DNA of 20,340 bases. It comes from a virus. Below the pieces are notes generated by a model. That model searched no databases. It had not been told where the DNA came from and saw only the letters and a list, made by a program, of their open reading frames with translations. This document shows, piece after piece, positions 14,478 to 20,205 of this stretch. Made by a program: the position numbers and the translations under genes. Where the stretch lies: the IMG/VR virus record IMGVR_UViG_3300008119_000058, positions 1 through 20,340 of that record. The stretch is one strand, 5' to 3'. The first letter of the stretch is position 1. Each line of letters opens with the position of its first letter.

Positions 14478-14510
14478 TAAATTTTTACACTATAGTCTTA
14501 GGCCCTGTAA

Positions 14511-14744
14511 TTACGCGGGTTTATACTCTAATGTACCTTGTTCGTCAATATCTACATCTACAAGCATTATGACCAATCGTTTTGCGGGGTTTCTACTGTC
14601 TTGAAATACGACGGGCCTGTCTTTAGAAAACAGTAAACTCACGGACATATCCTTAGGGTTGCTTATTGTCTCGGTCCAAGGATTTGACATTACTTCAAAA
14701 AATTCTTCGTTTCCAAGTGTGATTTTAAATGCGGTATGTTTCAT
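14511..14744 (-). CDS. Small hypothetical protein, first gene of the minus-strand block
   Basis: The 77-residue product (MKHTAFKITLGNEEFFEVMS start) is acidic and beta-rich, ending VIMLVDVDIDEQGTLEYKPA. It has no cysteines, signal peptide or membrane segment. It is the promoter-proximal gene of the leftward block and lies next to the divergent region at 14745-14902. A position like this is often taken by early host-takeover proteins, but nothing in the sequence proves that. Confidence 0.6.
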   Translation of the reverse strand: MKHTAFKITLGNEEFFEVMSNPWTETISNPKDMSVSLLFSKDRPVVFQDSRNPAKRLVIMLVDVDIDEQGTLEYKPA

Positions 14745-14779
14745 ATTATGTATTTTTGCGTGTTATCCATTGTGATTTA

Positions 14780-14813
14780 GGGGTGGTCATTGCTCAATTT
14801 GGCCGCCCCTTTT
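14780..14813 (+). other. G+C-rich hairpin in the divergent intergenic region
   Basis: GGGGTGGTC (14780-14788) pairs with GGCCGCCCC (14801-14809) with two G-U pairs around a 12-base loop, followed by TTTT. Read rightward it looks like an intrinsic terminator; read leftward it would fall in the leader of the minus-strand block. The rest of the 158-bp gap (14745-14902) holds a TATTTTTG box at 14751-14758 and the promoter box at 14888-14895. Confidence 0.5.
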
Positions 14814-14887
14814 CGTTGCAAATATGAATAGAATCCCGACCATTTGGTTTCACAATTTGGTCAATGAATAGTTTTCTTTGTAAGTGT

Positions 14888-14895
14888 TATATTTG
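14888..14895 (+). promoter_or_regulatory. Perfect TAnnTTTG -7 box before the lysis block
   Basis: TATATTTG matches the Bacteroidetes -7 consensus. It ends seven bases before the ATG at 14903, so the transcript would be leaderless or nearly so. No TTTG is found at the usual 19-20 base distance upstream. Confidence 0.6.
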
Positions 14896-14902
14896 TAAGT
14901 AA

Positions 14903-15538
14903 ATGAAGGTGAACCGTTTTACCCTGATTGTGATTTCTGCCTTTTCGGTAGGGGTTCTTTATGCTTTGGGTAAAAGCCCTAAAAAATTTAATCCCCTTGG
15001 CAAGAAGGCAATTTTTGTTGGTGACTCACATACAGCGGGTTTTGGATGGGGATGGCAAGACGCACTCGCCAAAAAATATGGATTCACCATTCAGCAAAAT
15101 TTAAGTAAGGGTGGATACCGAACTGACCAATTGCTACCGATTCTTCAAGACTACCTCAAAACAGCAAAGGGTGCGGAAATCTTATTTATCTATGCAGGGG
15201 CAAATGATAATTTCAGTTTGGTACAAAATCAAAAAGCAACTCAGAATGTACAGAAAATGGTGGATGCAGGGCGTAATGCAGGCATTGACAATATCTATGT
15301 AATTTCAGGATACAGGTCAAGCAAGGTCATTTATGATTTGAAGAGGTATGGTGACTACATTGAAAAGAGTGATGCATACAAAGAGGGGCTCGCAAAAAAT
15401 ATCAAAAACGCTGTAGTGGTTCCAATTTGGGAAGAAGCGGATTACAAAATGAGCACTGATTCATTACACCTTATCCAATCGGCCCAAAAGAAATTTGCTG
15501 ATTATATCGGGGCGCAAATATTTAAAGACACCAAATGA
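14903..15538 (+). CDS. Membrane-anchored SGNH/GDSL hydrolase
   Basis: This 211-residue protein has an N-terminal hydrophobic segment (residues 6-22), then an SGNH fold with all four blocks: GDSHTAG at 40-46 (nucleophile Ser42), Gly at 70-71 in SKGGYRTDQL, GAND at 99-102 (Asn101) and DSLH at 186-189 (Asp186/His189). SGNH enzymes remove acyl groups from esters and glycans. Placement as the first gene before an endolysin suggests de-acetylation of peptidoglycan or of an envelope polysaccharide. The segment could be a signal anchor; there is no clear cleavage site. It ends ATGA-overlapped with the next gene. Confidence 0.87.
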   Translation: MKVNRFTLIVISAFSVGVLYALGKSPKKFNPLGKKAIFVGDSHTAGFGWGWQDALAKKYGFTIQQNLSKGGYRTDQLLPILQDYLKTAKGAEILFIYAGANDNFSLVQNQKATQNVQKMVDAGRNAGIDNIYVISGYRSSKVIYDLKRYGDYIEKSDAYKEGLAKNIKNAVVVPIWEEADYKMSTDSLHLIQSAQKKFADYIGAQIFKDTK

Positions 15539-16227
15539 AATTAACCGAAACTGATAAAAAAATCATTTTGATTGTGGCGGCCCTCTTTGGGGTTGTAGTT
15601 GCTGTTAACGTATCAGCGGCTCCATCAAATCGAAAAGCAAAAAGCAAATGGAGGTTTTCAAAATACCCTCTCCTTTGGGATACAGTTTTGCGCGGTGAGG
15701 CAAAAACTTGGAATGATTACAACTTCTATACTTCAAAGTTGAATTCACGGGTGAATGCAAAAGACACGTTACCCTTTTCAAGCAAATTACTCACACAAAT
15801 GACCATAGGAAAGGTTATTGAATACCAAAGTATGTCGAGGTCAGGTAAAGGGCAATTGTGGGCAACAGGGCACTTTCAAATCATTCCATCAACTCTGAAA
15901 TCAATGTATGGAAAAGCGCGGTTAAATCTTGATTCAATTTACAATGAACAGAACCAAACCAAAATTGCTGATGCGCTAATCGATGCTGAAAGCACTTTGC
16001 CGAAGTATTTGAATGGTAAAATTGACGACACCGATGTTAATTTGAAAAAGGCTGCGCTTGACATTGCAACAGTTTGGTCAAGCATAGGAGTACCTTATGC
16101 TCTTACAAATTATAAAGGTGTGTATCGTCCATACAATGCATCGTATTATGGAGGCGATAAGGCAAGTGTCAGCACCGAAGTCGTTCAAAAAGTTTTACGT
16201 GAACAACGTAAAGCACTACAAGGTTAA
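15535..16227 (+). CDS. Lysozyme-like endolysin with N-terminal signal or signal-anchor
   Basis: The 230-residue product starts with a hydrophobic Val/Ala/Gly-rich segment (10-29) ending VSAA, compatible with signal peptidase cleavage or a releasable signal anchor. The catalytic part has RGEAKTWNDYN with a candidate catalytic Glu55 and, later, ATGHFQIIPSTL (110-121), the glycosidase motif seen in lytic transglycosylase and lambda R-like lysozyme folds, then helices ending near 185. It should cut the glycan strands of peptidoglycan. It overlaps the upstream gene by ATGA and meets the minus-strand gene tail to tail at 16224-16227. Fold is supported by motif order; exact family is not settled. 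Confidence 0.82.
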   Translation: MKLTETDKKIILIVAALFGVVVAVNVSAAPSNRKAKSKWRFSKYPLLWDTVLRGEAKTWNDYNFYTSKLNSRVNAKDTLPFSSKLLTQMTIGKVIEYQSMSRSGKGQLWATGHFQIIPSTLKSMYGKARLNLDSIYNEQNQTKIADALIDAESTLPKYLNGKIDDTDVNLKKAALDIATVWSSIGVPYALTNYKGVYRPYNASYYGGDKASVSTEVVQKVLREQRKALQG

Positions 16228-16484
16228 TCGAAATCGGTCATTATAAATATTGGGTATTCATCATCGTTACGAAGTGAACCCAACACATTGAAATCGAAGT
16301 GTTCAATAGCGTCTTCAAGAGTCATACCATCGTCTTCTACCAATGTTTGAATTGCTAAGTCATAATCATAAATCAAACGATAGTGTTGCAAGTCAACACC
16401 AATAACAGCCTTGTCAAAACCATCAGCCTTGAGAAATTCCACGTCGGGATACGTCTCGATAATTTGTTCTAATTTGTTGTTCAT
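16224..16484 (-). CDS. Conserved small phage protein on the opposite strand
   Basis: This 86-residue acidic protein has the sequence style YPDVEFLKADGFDKAVIGVD, a Tyr-Asp pair, then DDGMTLEDAIEHFDFNVLGS and a short hydrophobic end. I recognise this layout as a widespread small phage protein of unknown function. It is the only minus-strand gene between 14745 and 19923; its stop overlaps the endolysin stop by four bases. The gene to its right is divergent, sharing a 64-bp gap. No clear promoter box is visible for it. Confidence 0.78.
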   Translation of the reverse strand: MNNKLEQIIETYPDVEFLKADGFDKAVIGVDLQHYRLIYDYDLAIQTLVEDDGMTLEDAIEHFDFNVLGSLRNDDEYPIFIMTDFD

Positions 16485-16536
16485 ACAGCGTAATTTGGGC
16501 GTAAAGTAAAGAAAAAAAATTGATTAATCCATTAAC

Positions 16537-16544
16537 TATATTTG
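16537..16544 (+). promoter_or_regulatory. Perfect TAnnTTTG -7 box before a membrane protein gene
   Basis: TATATTTG ends four bases before the ATG at 16549, the same octamer as at 14888-14895. Transcription would begin at or beside the start codon. No -33 TTTG lies at the usual distance; an A run occupies that place. Confidence 0.6.
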
Positions 16545-16548
16545 TATT

Positions 16549-17058
16549 ATGAATAAAAAAGAAATCATACTTATAGCCGCAGCCGCTACAGGATTATACT
16601 TGGTGCTTCGTGGATTGAAAAAAAATAATCCAAAAGGTCTTGGAGAAGAGTTTAAGAATGCTATCGGGGATGTATTCAAGAAAAAGAAGACTTTTGGTCA
16701 ACGCGCGAATGCAACGCGATGCGAAACCAATCTTGAGCGGTTAGGTCGTTTGTTTCCGAATGAGGACCAATACAATGCTGAAGTGGGAAAAGCATATCAG
16801 ACCCAAGGCTCTAATTTTAACTCTTGGGCAAAATCTGACGCTAAACCTTGTTTTGTAGTTGGTGCGGACCAAGGAGGTCTTCAAGGCGGGGTAAATAACT
16901 TCACTGCAAATGATGATTTCTTTAACGGCAACGGCTGTAAAAAGCCTATGAAGTCGGCATACAATAATTACATCGGCTCAGATGGACAAGGAACTTACTT
17001 CAATGCACACGGGGATATGTCGTTAGACAATCTTGTACGTTCATACAAAAGACCATAA
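16549..17058 (+). CDS. Membrane-anchored hypothetical protein of the lysis block
   Basis: The 169-residue product has an N-terminal membrane segment (residues 5-21) followed by a Lys-rich stretch, then a soluble domain with three cysteines (58, 101 and 130) and a Gly/Asn-rich part (about 104-145). Disulfide use in the periplasm is possible. No catalytic motif is recognised. It begins just after a strong -7 box and its stop overlaps the next start (TAATG), linking it to the holin-like gene. A lysis or envelope role is inferred only from context. Confidence 0.68.
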   Translation: MNKKEIILIAAAATGLYLVLRGLKKNNPKGLGEEFKNAIGDVFKKKKTFGQRANATRCETNLERLGRLFPNEDQYNAEVGKAYQTQGSNFNSWAKSDAKPCFVVGADQGGLQGGVNNFTANDDFFNGNGCKKPMKSAYNNYIGSDGQGTYFNAHGDMSLDNLVRSYKRP

Positions 17059-17276
17059 TGATGAATTTTGAAAATTTAAAAAAGAACACAACAGCAATTA
17101 TTGCAATAATTATCCTGACTTTAAGTTATGCAATTTTATTCAGCATAATTTTTTGGGATTTTCCAACAGACCAAAAAGATATATATTTTACTATCGCAGG
17201 CGGGGTTACATCTATCGTGACTATGATAGTTTCATATTATTTTGGGTCAAGTAAAAATCAAAACGACGAAAAATGA
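17058..17276 (+). CDS. Holin-like two-TM protein
   Basis: This 72-residue protein has two membrane segments (about 12-33 and 43-62) with a short acidic turn between, and ends SYYFGSSKNQNDEK. The YFGSS plus charged tail is familiar from small phage holin-like membrane proteins. Holins form lesions in the inner membrane and time lysis. It is coupled upstream by TAATG and downstream by ATGA to a peptidoglycan-directed gene. Holin assignment rests on topology, tail motif and location, without a test of function. Confidence 0.72.
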   Translation: MMNFENLKKNTTAIIAIIILTLSYAILFSIIFWDFPTDQKDIYFTIAGGVTSIVTMIVSYYFGSSKNQNDEK

Positions 17277-17854
17277 AATTTGACCAATCAAAAATCGAAA
17301 AGACCCTAAAGAATAAAGCATATGCGTATTTCGAAAATGGGGAGTACAATTTGAATATCGTAGGTATTCGGAATTCAGACACAGGTAAGCGAGTGACCAA
17401 TCAATTTGATGATTGGATGACAATTTCTTACAAAGAGAATGGAGTTTGGAAATATTTAGAGTGGCCTTGCACCGTAGACAATGGTGATGGTAGTGCGCGT
17501 CTCGTAGAAGGGCAATATCGAGGTTCATTCACCATTGGATTGCACCAAGGGAAATACAAGGCATTGAAGCAATGTAAGCCTCTGAAAGTTTACAGAGATT
17601 GGAACTTGAAAGATGGGACTTATGATGAAAGCAAAATTTATGATGATGTCGCAGGATTAAACATTCACAAAGCAGGAGCAGATAGCCAACAGGTTAACAA
17701 TTGGAGTGAGGGATGTCAAGTCTTTAAGAAATCAGCGAATTTTGATGAATTTATGAAAATTATTGACCTATCAGTACCGTTGCACGGCAAAATTTTCACC
17801 TACACCTTGATAAACAGTAATGACATAAATATTGCAAATACCCCAATAGTTTAA
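17273..17854 (+). CDS. L,D-transpeptidase-like (YkuD-type) phage protein
   Basis: The 193-residue product carries NIHKAGADSQ (129-138, His132) and NWSEGCQVF (143-151, Ser145, Cys148). His and S-x-G-C in this order are the active-site signature of YkuD-like L,D-transpeptidases, which use Cys to cut and form peptidoglycan peptide links. The N-terminal part (LNIVGIRNSD) with a later FDDWMTISY matches phage proteins of this type. There is no signal peptide, so access to the periplasm would need the holin next door. It may work as a peptidoglycan hydrolase and is a second endolysin candidate. It overlaps the holin-like gene by ATGA. Confidence 0.7.
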   Translation: MKFDQSKIEKTLKNKAYAYFENGEYNLNIVGIRNSDTGKRVTNQFDDWMTISYKENGVWKYLEWPCTVDNGDGSARLVEGQYRGSFTIGLHQGKYKALKQCKPLKVYRDWNLKDGTYDESKIYDDVAGLNIHKAGADSQQVNNWSEGCQVFKKSANFDEFMKIIDLSVPLHGKIFTYTLINSNDINIANTPIV

Positions 17855-17857
17855 ATT

Positions 17858-18142
17858 ATGACAGCGGCAAAAAAAGTAAGTGCTAACACCTTGCCTGTTA
17901 GTTTTGACCAATTTAGAAAAAACCCTGTGGCAGCAGTCGCATTTTGTATGCTTGCGGCAGTAGGCTATCTTTATTACGATTTGAGAAATGGCTATAAAGA
18001 CCAAATAGACTCTTCAAACAAAAAAATCGATAATTTGGATGTGAAAATTGACAAATTAGGTAGTGCATTAAAAAAGTCAGATTCTGCGCTTAGTGCAGCA
18101 ATAACTGAATTAAGAATTATTAACACAATGAAAAAATTATGA
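17858..18142 (+). CDS. One-TM protein with coiled coil
   Basis: The 94-residue product has an Ala-rich membrane segment (about 23-40) and a long charged helix with heptad character (about 48-85, DSSNKKIDNLDVKIDKLGSA). The topology is like XhlA or an inner-membrane spanin partner, with a periplasmic coil. It begins three bases after the upstream stop and overlaps the next gene by ATGA. It may link the inner membrane to the next two envelope proteins. Confidence 0.66.
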   Translation: MTAAKKVSANTLPVSFDQFRKNPVAAVAFCMLAAVGYLYYDLRNGYKDQIDSSNKKIDNLDVKIDKLGSALKKSDSALSAAITELRIINTMKKL

Positions 18143-18540
18143 AAAAGACATTAGTAATTTTTGGATTATTATTTATTTTCTTGGAAGTGTTTCAACCATT
18201 AGGGGCTATCAACGCCCCTAAAGTTGATGAATTAGAGACTATGCTAAAGAAAATTGAAAACAACTTGAAAAGTGCCTCACAGGTAACATCTTTGGCCAAA
18301 GCGAAGGGTGAAAAGTTGGTTGCAAGTAAAGTTCAAGAAAAAAACGAATTGAAGAAAAGCGTTCAAAAACTCACTGAAAAGGTTGAAATTTTTGCTGTGA
18401 AAATGACTGAAGCAGGAATAGATACCGCTACAAAAACTGATAATTTTAGATACGAAGGCCCATTGTACGAAGAGTGGCTTGAATATCAAAAAAATGGAGG
18501 CGAATCTGATTTCGAATACTACAGACTATACAAAAAATGA
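18139..18540 (+). CDS. Secreted coiled-coil protein
   Basis: This 133-residue protein has a classical signal peptide (MKKTLVIFGLLFIFLEVFQP, cleavage possible near residue 23), then about 70 residues of Lys/Glu-rich helix with heptad spacing, and a Tyr-rich acidic end (YEEWLEYQKNGGESDFEYYR). It should be periplasmic and elongated. It lies between an inner-membrane coiled-coil protein and a lipoprotein with a C-terminal TM segment, so a role in joining membranes at lysis is plausible. ATGA overlaps join it to both neighbours. Confidence 0.68.
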   Translation: MKKTLVIFGLLFIFLEVFQPLGAINAPKVDELETMLKKIENNLKSASQVTSLAKAKGEKLVASKVQEKNELKKSVQKLTEKVEIFAVKMTEAGIDTATKTDNFRYEGPLYEEWLEYQKNGGESDFEYYRLYKK

Positions 18541-18959
18541 AATTGATAAAAGCATTTATCATTCTGTTGACGTTAACAGGATGTTCGGCAAAATGGCACT
18601 TGAATCAAGCAATAAAGAAAAATCCCGCGATGGCGCAAATTAGCGTCTACGGGATTGATACTATTTTTGTTCGGGATAGTATTTTGATGACAGACACGTT
18701 TACCACGACAGAAGTCGATACAGTGACTATAACCAAGGATGGGGTGACAACTGTTGTTTACCGTGACCACGATGTTATTCGCGTCAGGACAATTGTAAAG
18801 GCTGATACTATTCGCTACACAAAGACAATTACCCTACCACCACAAATCAAATTTATTGATAGAAAAAAAGGCTACGAGAAGTATGCTCCTTATTTGGGTT
18901 TTTTACTTCTGATTCTTTTGATGATTTCGATTCTAAAAAACACACGGAGGGGTTGGTGA
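18537..18959 (+). CDS. Candidate u-spanin: lipoprotein with C-terminal membrane segment
   Basis: The 140-residue product has a lipoprotein signal (LTLTGC, lipobox Cys16) and a single C-terminal membrane segment (about 118-133, LGFLLLILLMISIL) followed by a basic end. The middle (40-105) is almost entirely Thr/Val/Ile/Asp-rich beta-strand-like sequence. N-terminal lipidation plus a C-terminal TM segment is the defining layout of unimolecular spanins such as T1 gp11, which bridge and fuse inner and outer membranes at the end of lysis. It overlaps its upstream neighbour by ATGA and its downstream neighbour by TGATG. Topology is strong; fusion activity is inferred. Confidence 0.78.
   Translation: MKLIKAFIILLTLTGCSAKWHLNQAIKKNPAMAQISVYGIDTIFVRDSILMTDTFTTTEVDTVTITKDGVTTVVYRDHDVIRVRTIVKADTIRYTKTITLPPQIKFIDRKKGYEKYAPYLGFLLLILLMISILKNTRRGW
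18946..18950 (+). promoter_or_regulatory. Canonical ribosome-binding site deciding the 18959 start
   Basis: GGAGG, followed by GG, lies eight bases upstream of ATG 18959 and inside the end of the candidate u-spanin gene. Most genes here lack such a site. Confidence 0.65.
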
Positions 18960-19165
18960 TGTCTTTAATTAAGAACAAGGATTACTTTATCATCGGTTGC
19001 TTAGGAAAGGCTCAAAGAGAACCTATTCGCCAATGGATGAAAGACAATAACAAAACTTCACCCGTAGTTCCTGAAGAGGGACCAAATGCAAATGATTGCA
19101 TTACTTTGGTGGATTATAAAGATTGGATAAAAACTCAGCAATGGCCAAATGGATATCCAACGTAA
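18959..19165 (+). CDS. Small hypothetical protein with a true Shine-Dalgarno
   Basis: The start is ATG 18959, sharing a base with the upstream stop. It is preceded by GGAGG at 18946-18950, eight bases from the ATG. This is the only strong canonical ribosome-binding site I see in the window; an in-frame TTG at 18953 is unlikely. The 68-residue product (MSLIKNKDYFIIGCLGKAQR start) has no recognised domain; its C-terminal part is Trp- and Pro-containing (YKDWIKTQQWPNGYPT). It is the last gene of the block. Confidence 0.66.
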   Translation: MSLIKNKDYFIIGCLGKAQREPIRQWMKDNNKTSPVVPEEGPNANDCITLVDYKDWIKTQQWPNGYPT

Positions 19166-19181
19166 TGTAGTAAATATTTAC

Positions 19182-19189
19182 TAAATTTG
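19182..19189 (+). promoter_or_regulatory. TAnnTTTG -7 box for the tRNA and methyltransferase unit
   Basis: TAAATTTG matches the Bacteroidetes -7 consensus and ends eight bases before the tRNA's first base, the expected distance for transcription to start at or near the mature 5' end. No -33 TTTG is seen at 19-20 bases. Confidence 0.6.
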
Positions 19190-19197
19190 CGTTCTAT

Positions 19198-19269
19198 TGC
19201 GGGGAAGTGTATTGGTTGCATTTGTGGCTCATAACCACGAGGTAGTGGGTTCGATTCCTACCCCCGCAA
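19198..19269 (+). tRNA. tRNA with CAT anticodon (Met elongator or Ile2)
   Basis: The cloverleaf folds by eye: acceptor TGCGGGG (19198-19204) with CCCCGCA (19262-19268) and discriminator A19269; a short D arm; anticodon stem TGTGG/CCACG with loop CTCATAA; variable loop AGGTA; T arm GTGGG-TTCGATT-CCTAC. The anticodon is CAT. The T1-A72 pair and lack of three G-C pairs in the anticodon stem argue against an initiator. Elongator Met and lysidine-modified Ile2 cannot be told apart here. CCA is not encoded. The methyltransferase gene starts 13 bases later. Confidence 0.92.
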
Positions 19270-19281
19270 CAAATTACAAAT

Positions 19282-19923
19282 ATGGAACTTGAAAAATATG
19301 TGTATCCCGAAAATCACGGTGCGTTAGTAGAGGCCTTTTATGATGAAATTTATCACGGCCACGAATACGACAGGTATTTCAAAATTCAACCACACGACAT
19401 TGTTATTGATTGCGGAGGCTTTGTAGGCCTTTTTACCAATTATGCGCTATCTCAGGGCGCGAGTACCGTTATCACCGTAGAGTGCGAACCTGAGTATTGG
19501 AAATGCTTGATTAAAAATGTCAAGTCGTATGACGCTCAAGTAATATTTGGGCGCGTGTTTCAAGACGACATACCAACTACGAATCCTGATGTGGCTCCAT
19601 CATATTCAATTGAAGGAATAATGAATCTGAAAAATCTACCTAAGGTCGATATGGTGAAGATGGATATTGAAGGAGCAGAATGGGGCGTTTTAATTAATAT
19701 GGATGATGATGTGATGAAGCGGGTGGACAGATGGGCGATTGAAGTGCATTTGGAGTGGAGTCAGAATGACACGGTGTGGGCAGGTCACGGTAGAGACTTT
19801 GACGGGCACCTTTTAAGCAAACTTGTTTTCGTGATGGAGAAATTCTCCAAGAATGGATTCAAAGTCAATTATGAGCAGATACACAAGAGTTGCAGACTTG
19901 CAATGTTGTATGCATACAAATAA
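19282..19923 (+). CDS. FkbM-family SAM-dependent methyltransferase
   Basis: This 213-residue protein has the FkbM layout: DIVIDCGGFVGLFTNYALSQ (SAM-binding motif I, about residues 39-58), ITVECEPEYW (about 64-73) and VDMVKMDIEGAEW (about 122-134), the last being the family hallmark DIEGAE. FkbM enzymes O-methylate hydroxyl groups on sugars and small molecules. It lies directly downstream of the tRNA and shares its promoter and the strong terminator at 19953-19974. Together with the methyltransferase-glycosyltransferase fusion at 7952-9169 it suggests glycan methylation in this phage, though the acceptor is unknown. Confidence 0.88.
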   Translation: MELEKYVYPENHGALVEAFYDEIYHGHEYDRYFKIQPHDIVIDCGGFVGLFTNYALSQGASTVITVECEPEYWKCLIKNVKSYDAQVIFGRVFQDDIPTTNPDVAPSYSIEGIMNLKNLPKVDMVKMDIEGAEWGVLINMDDDVMKRVDRWAIEVHLEWSQNDTVWAGHGRDFDGHLLSKLVFVMEKFSKNGFKVNYEQIHKSCRLAMLYAYK

Positions 19924-19952
19924 GATTTAGTGTTTAGTTTCCGCAAAAATAT

Positions 19953-19974
19953 GGCCCCTGTGGGGCCTTTTTTT
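19953..19974 (+). terminator. Strong intrinsic terminator after the FkbM gene
   Basis: GGCCCC (19953-19958) pairs with GGGGCC (19962-19967) around TGT and is followed by seven T residues (19968-19974), a textbook rho-independent terminator on the plus strand. Confidence 0.9.
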
Positions 19975-20195
19975 GTTTAATGGGTACTTGTACCCCATTT
20001 ACCCCTTTTCCTTTCCCTGAGGGCCTCCTTTTCACTATTAGGCCTAACCCTGTTATTCCCCATTTTCTGTAAAAACCGCACTTAGTTTTTTCCCTTTCCC
20101 CATTTTTGCGCCTCCCTTTTTCCGTCAACGCCCATTTTTACTGTGGGGTCTTTATTTTTTTTATTCCCGTATCCCCTTTTCTGTAAAAACCACAC
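19975..20195. other. Non-coding pyrimidine-rich region
   Basis: No convincing gene is seen here. The plus strand is strongly C/T-rich, with many CCCC and TTTT runs. It contains the inverted repeat GGGTAC-TT-GTACCC (19982-19995) and one full copy of a 29-bp repeat. A minus-strand open frame (19934-20128) is just Lys/Arg/Gly low complexity and runs through the terminator. A regulatory or replication role is possible but nothing decisive is visible. Confidence 0.5.
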
Positions 20196-20205
20196 TTAGT
20201 TTTTT
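20063..20205. repeat. 29-bp direct repeat pair in the right-hand intergenic region
   Basis: The copies at 20063-20091 and 20177-20205 differ at one base (TTTTCTGTAAAAACC, then G or A, then CACTTAGTTTTTT). Their starts are 114 bp apart. The second copy also holds an inverted repeat, GTAAAAAC (20183-20190) with GTTTTTTAC (20199-20207). No similar copy was noticed elsewhere in the window. Confidence 0.75.

Noticed and set aside
19980-20110. G-quadruplex potential on the minus strand from repeated CCCC runs
   Set aside because: The runs are unevenly spaced and mostly three per cluster, too weak to call by eye.
19934-20128. A 64-residue minus-strand open frame
   Set aside because: Low-complexity Lys/Arg/Gly product that would read into a strong plus-strand terminator; no start signal.
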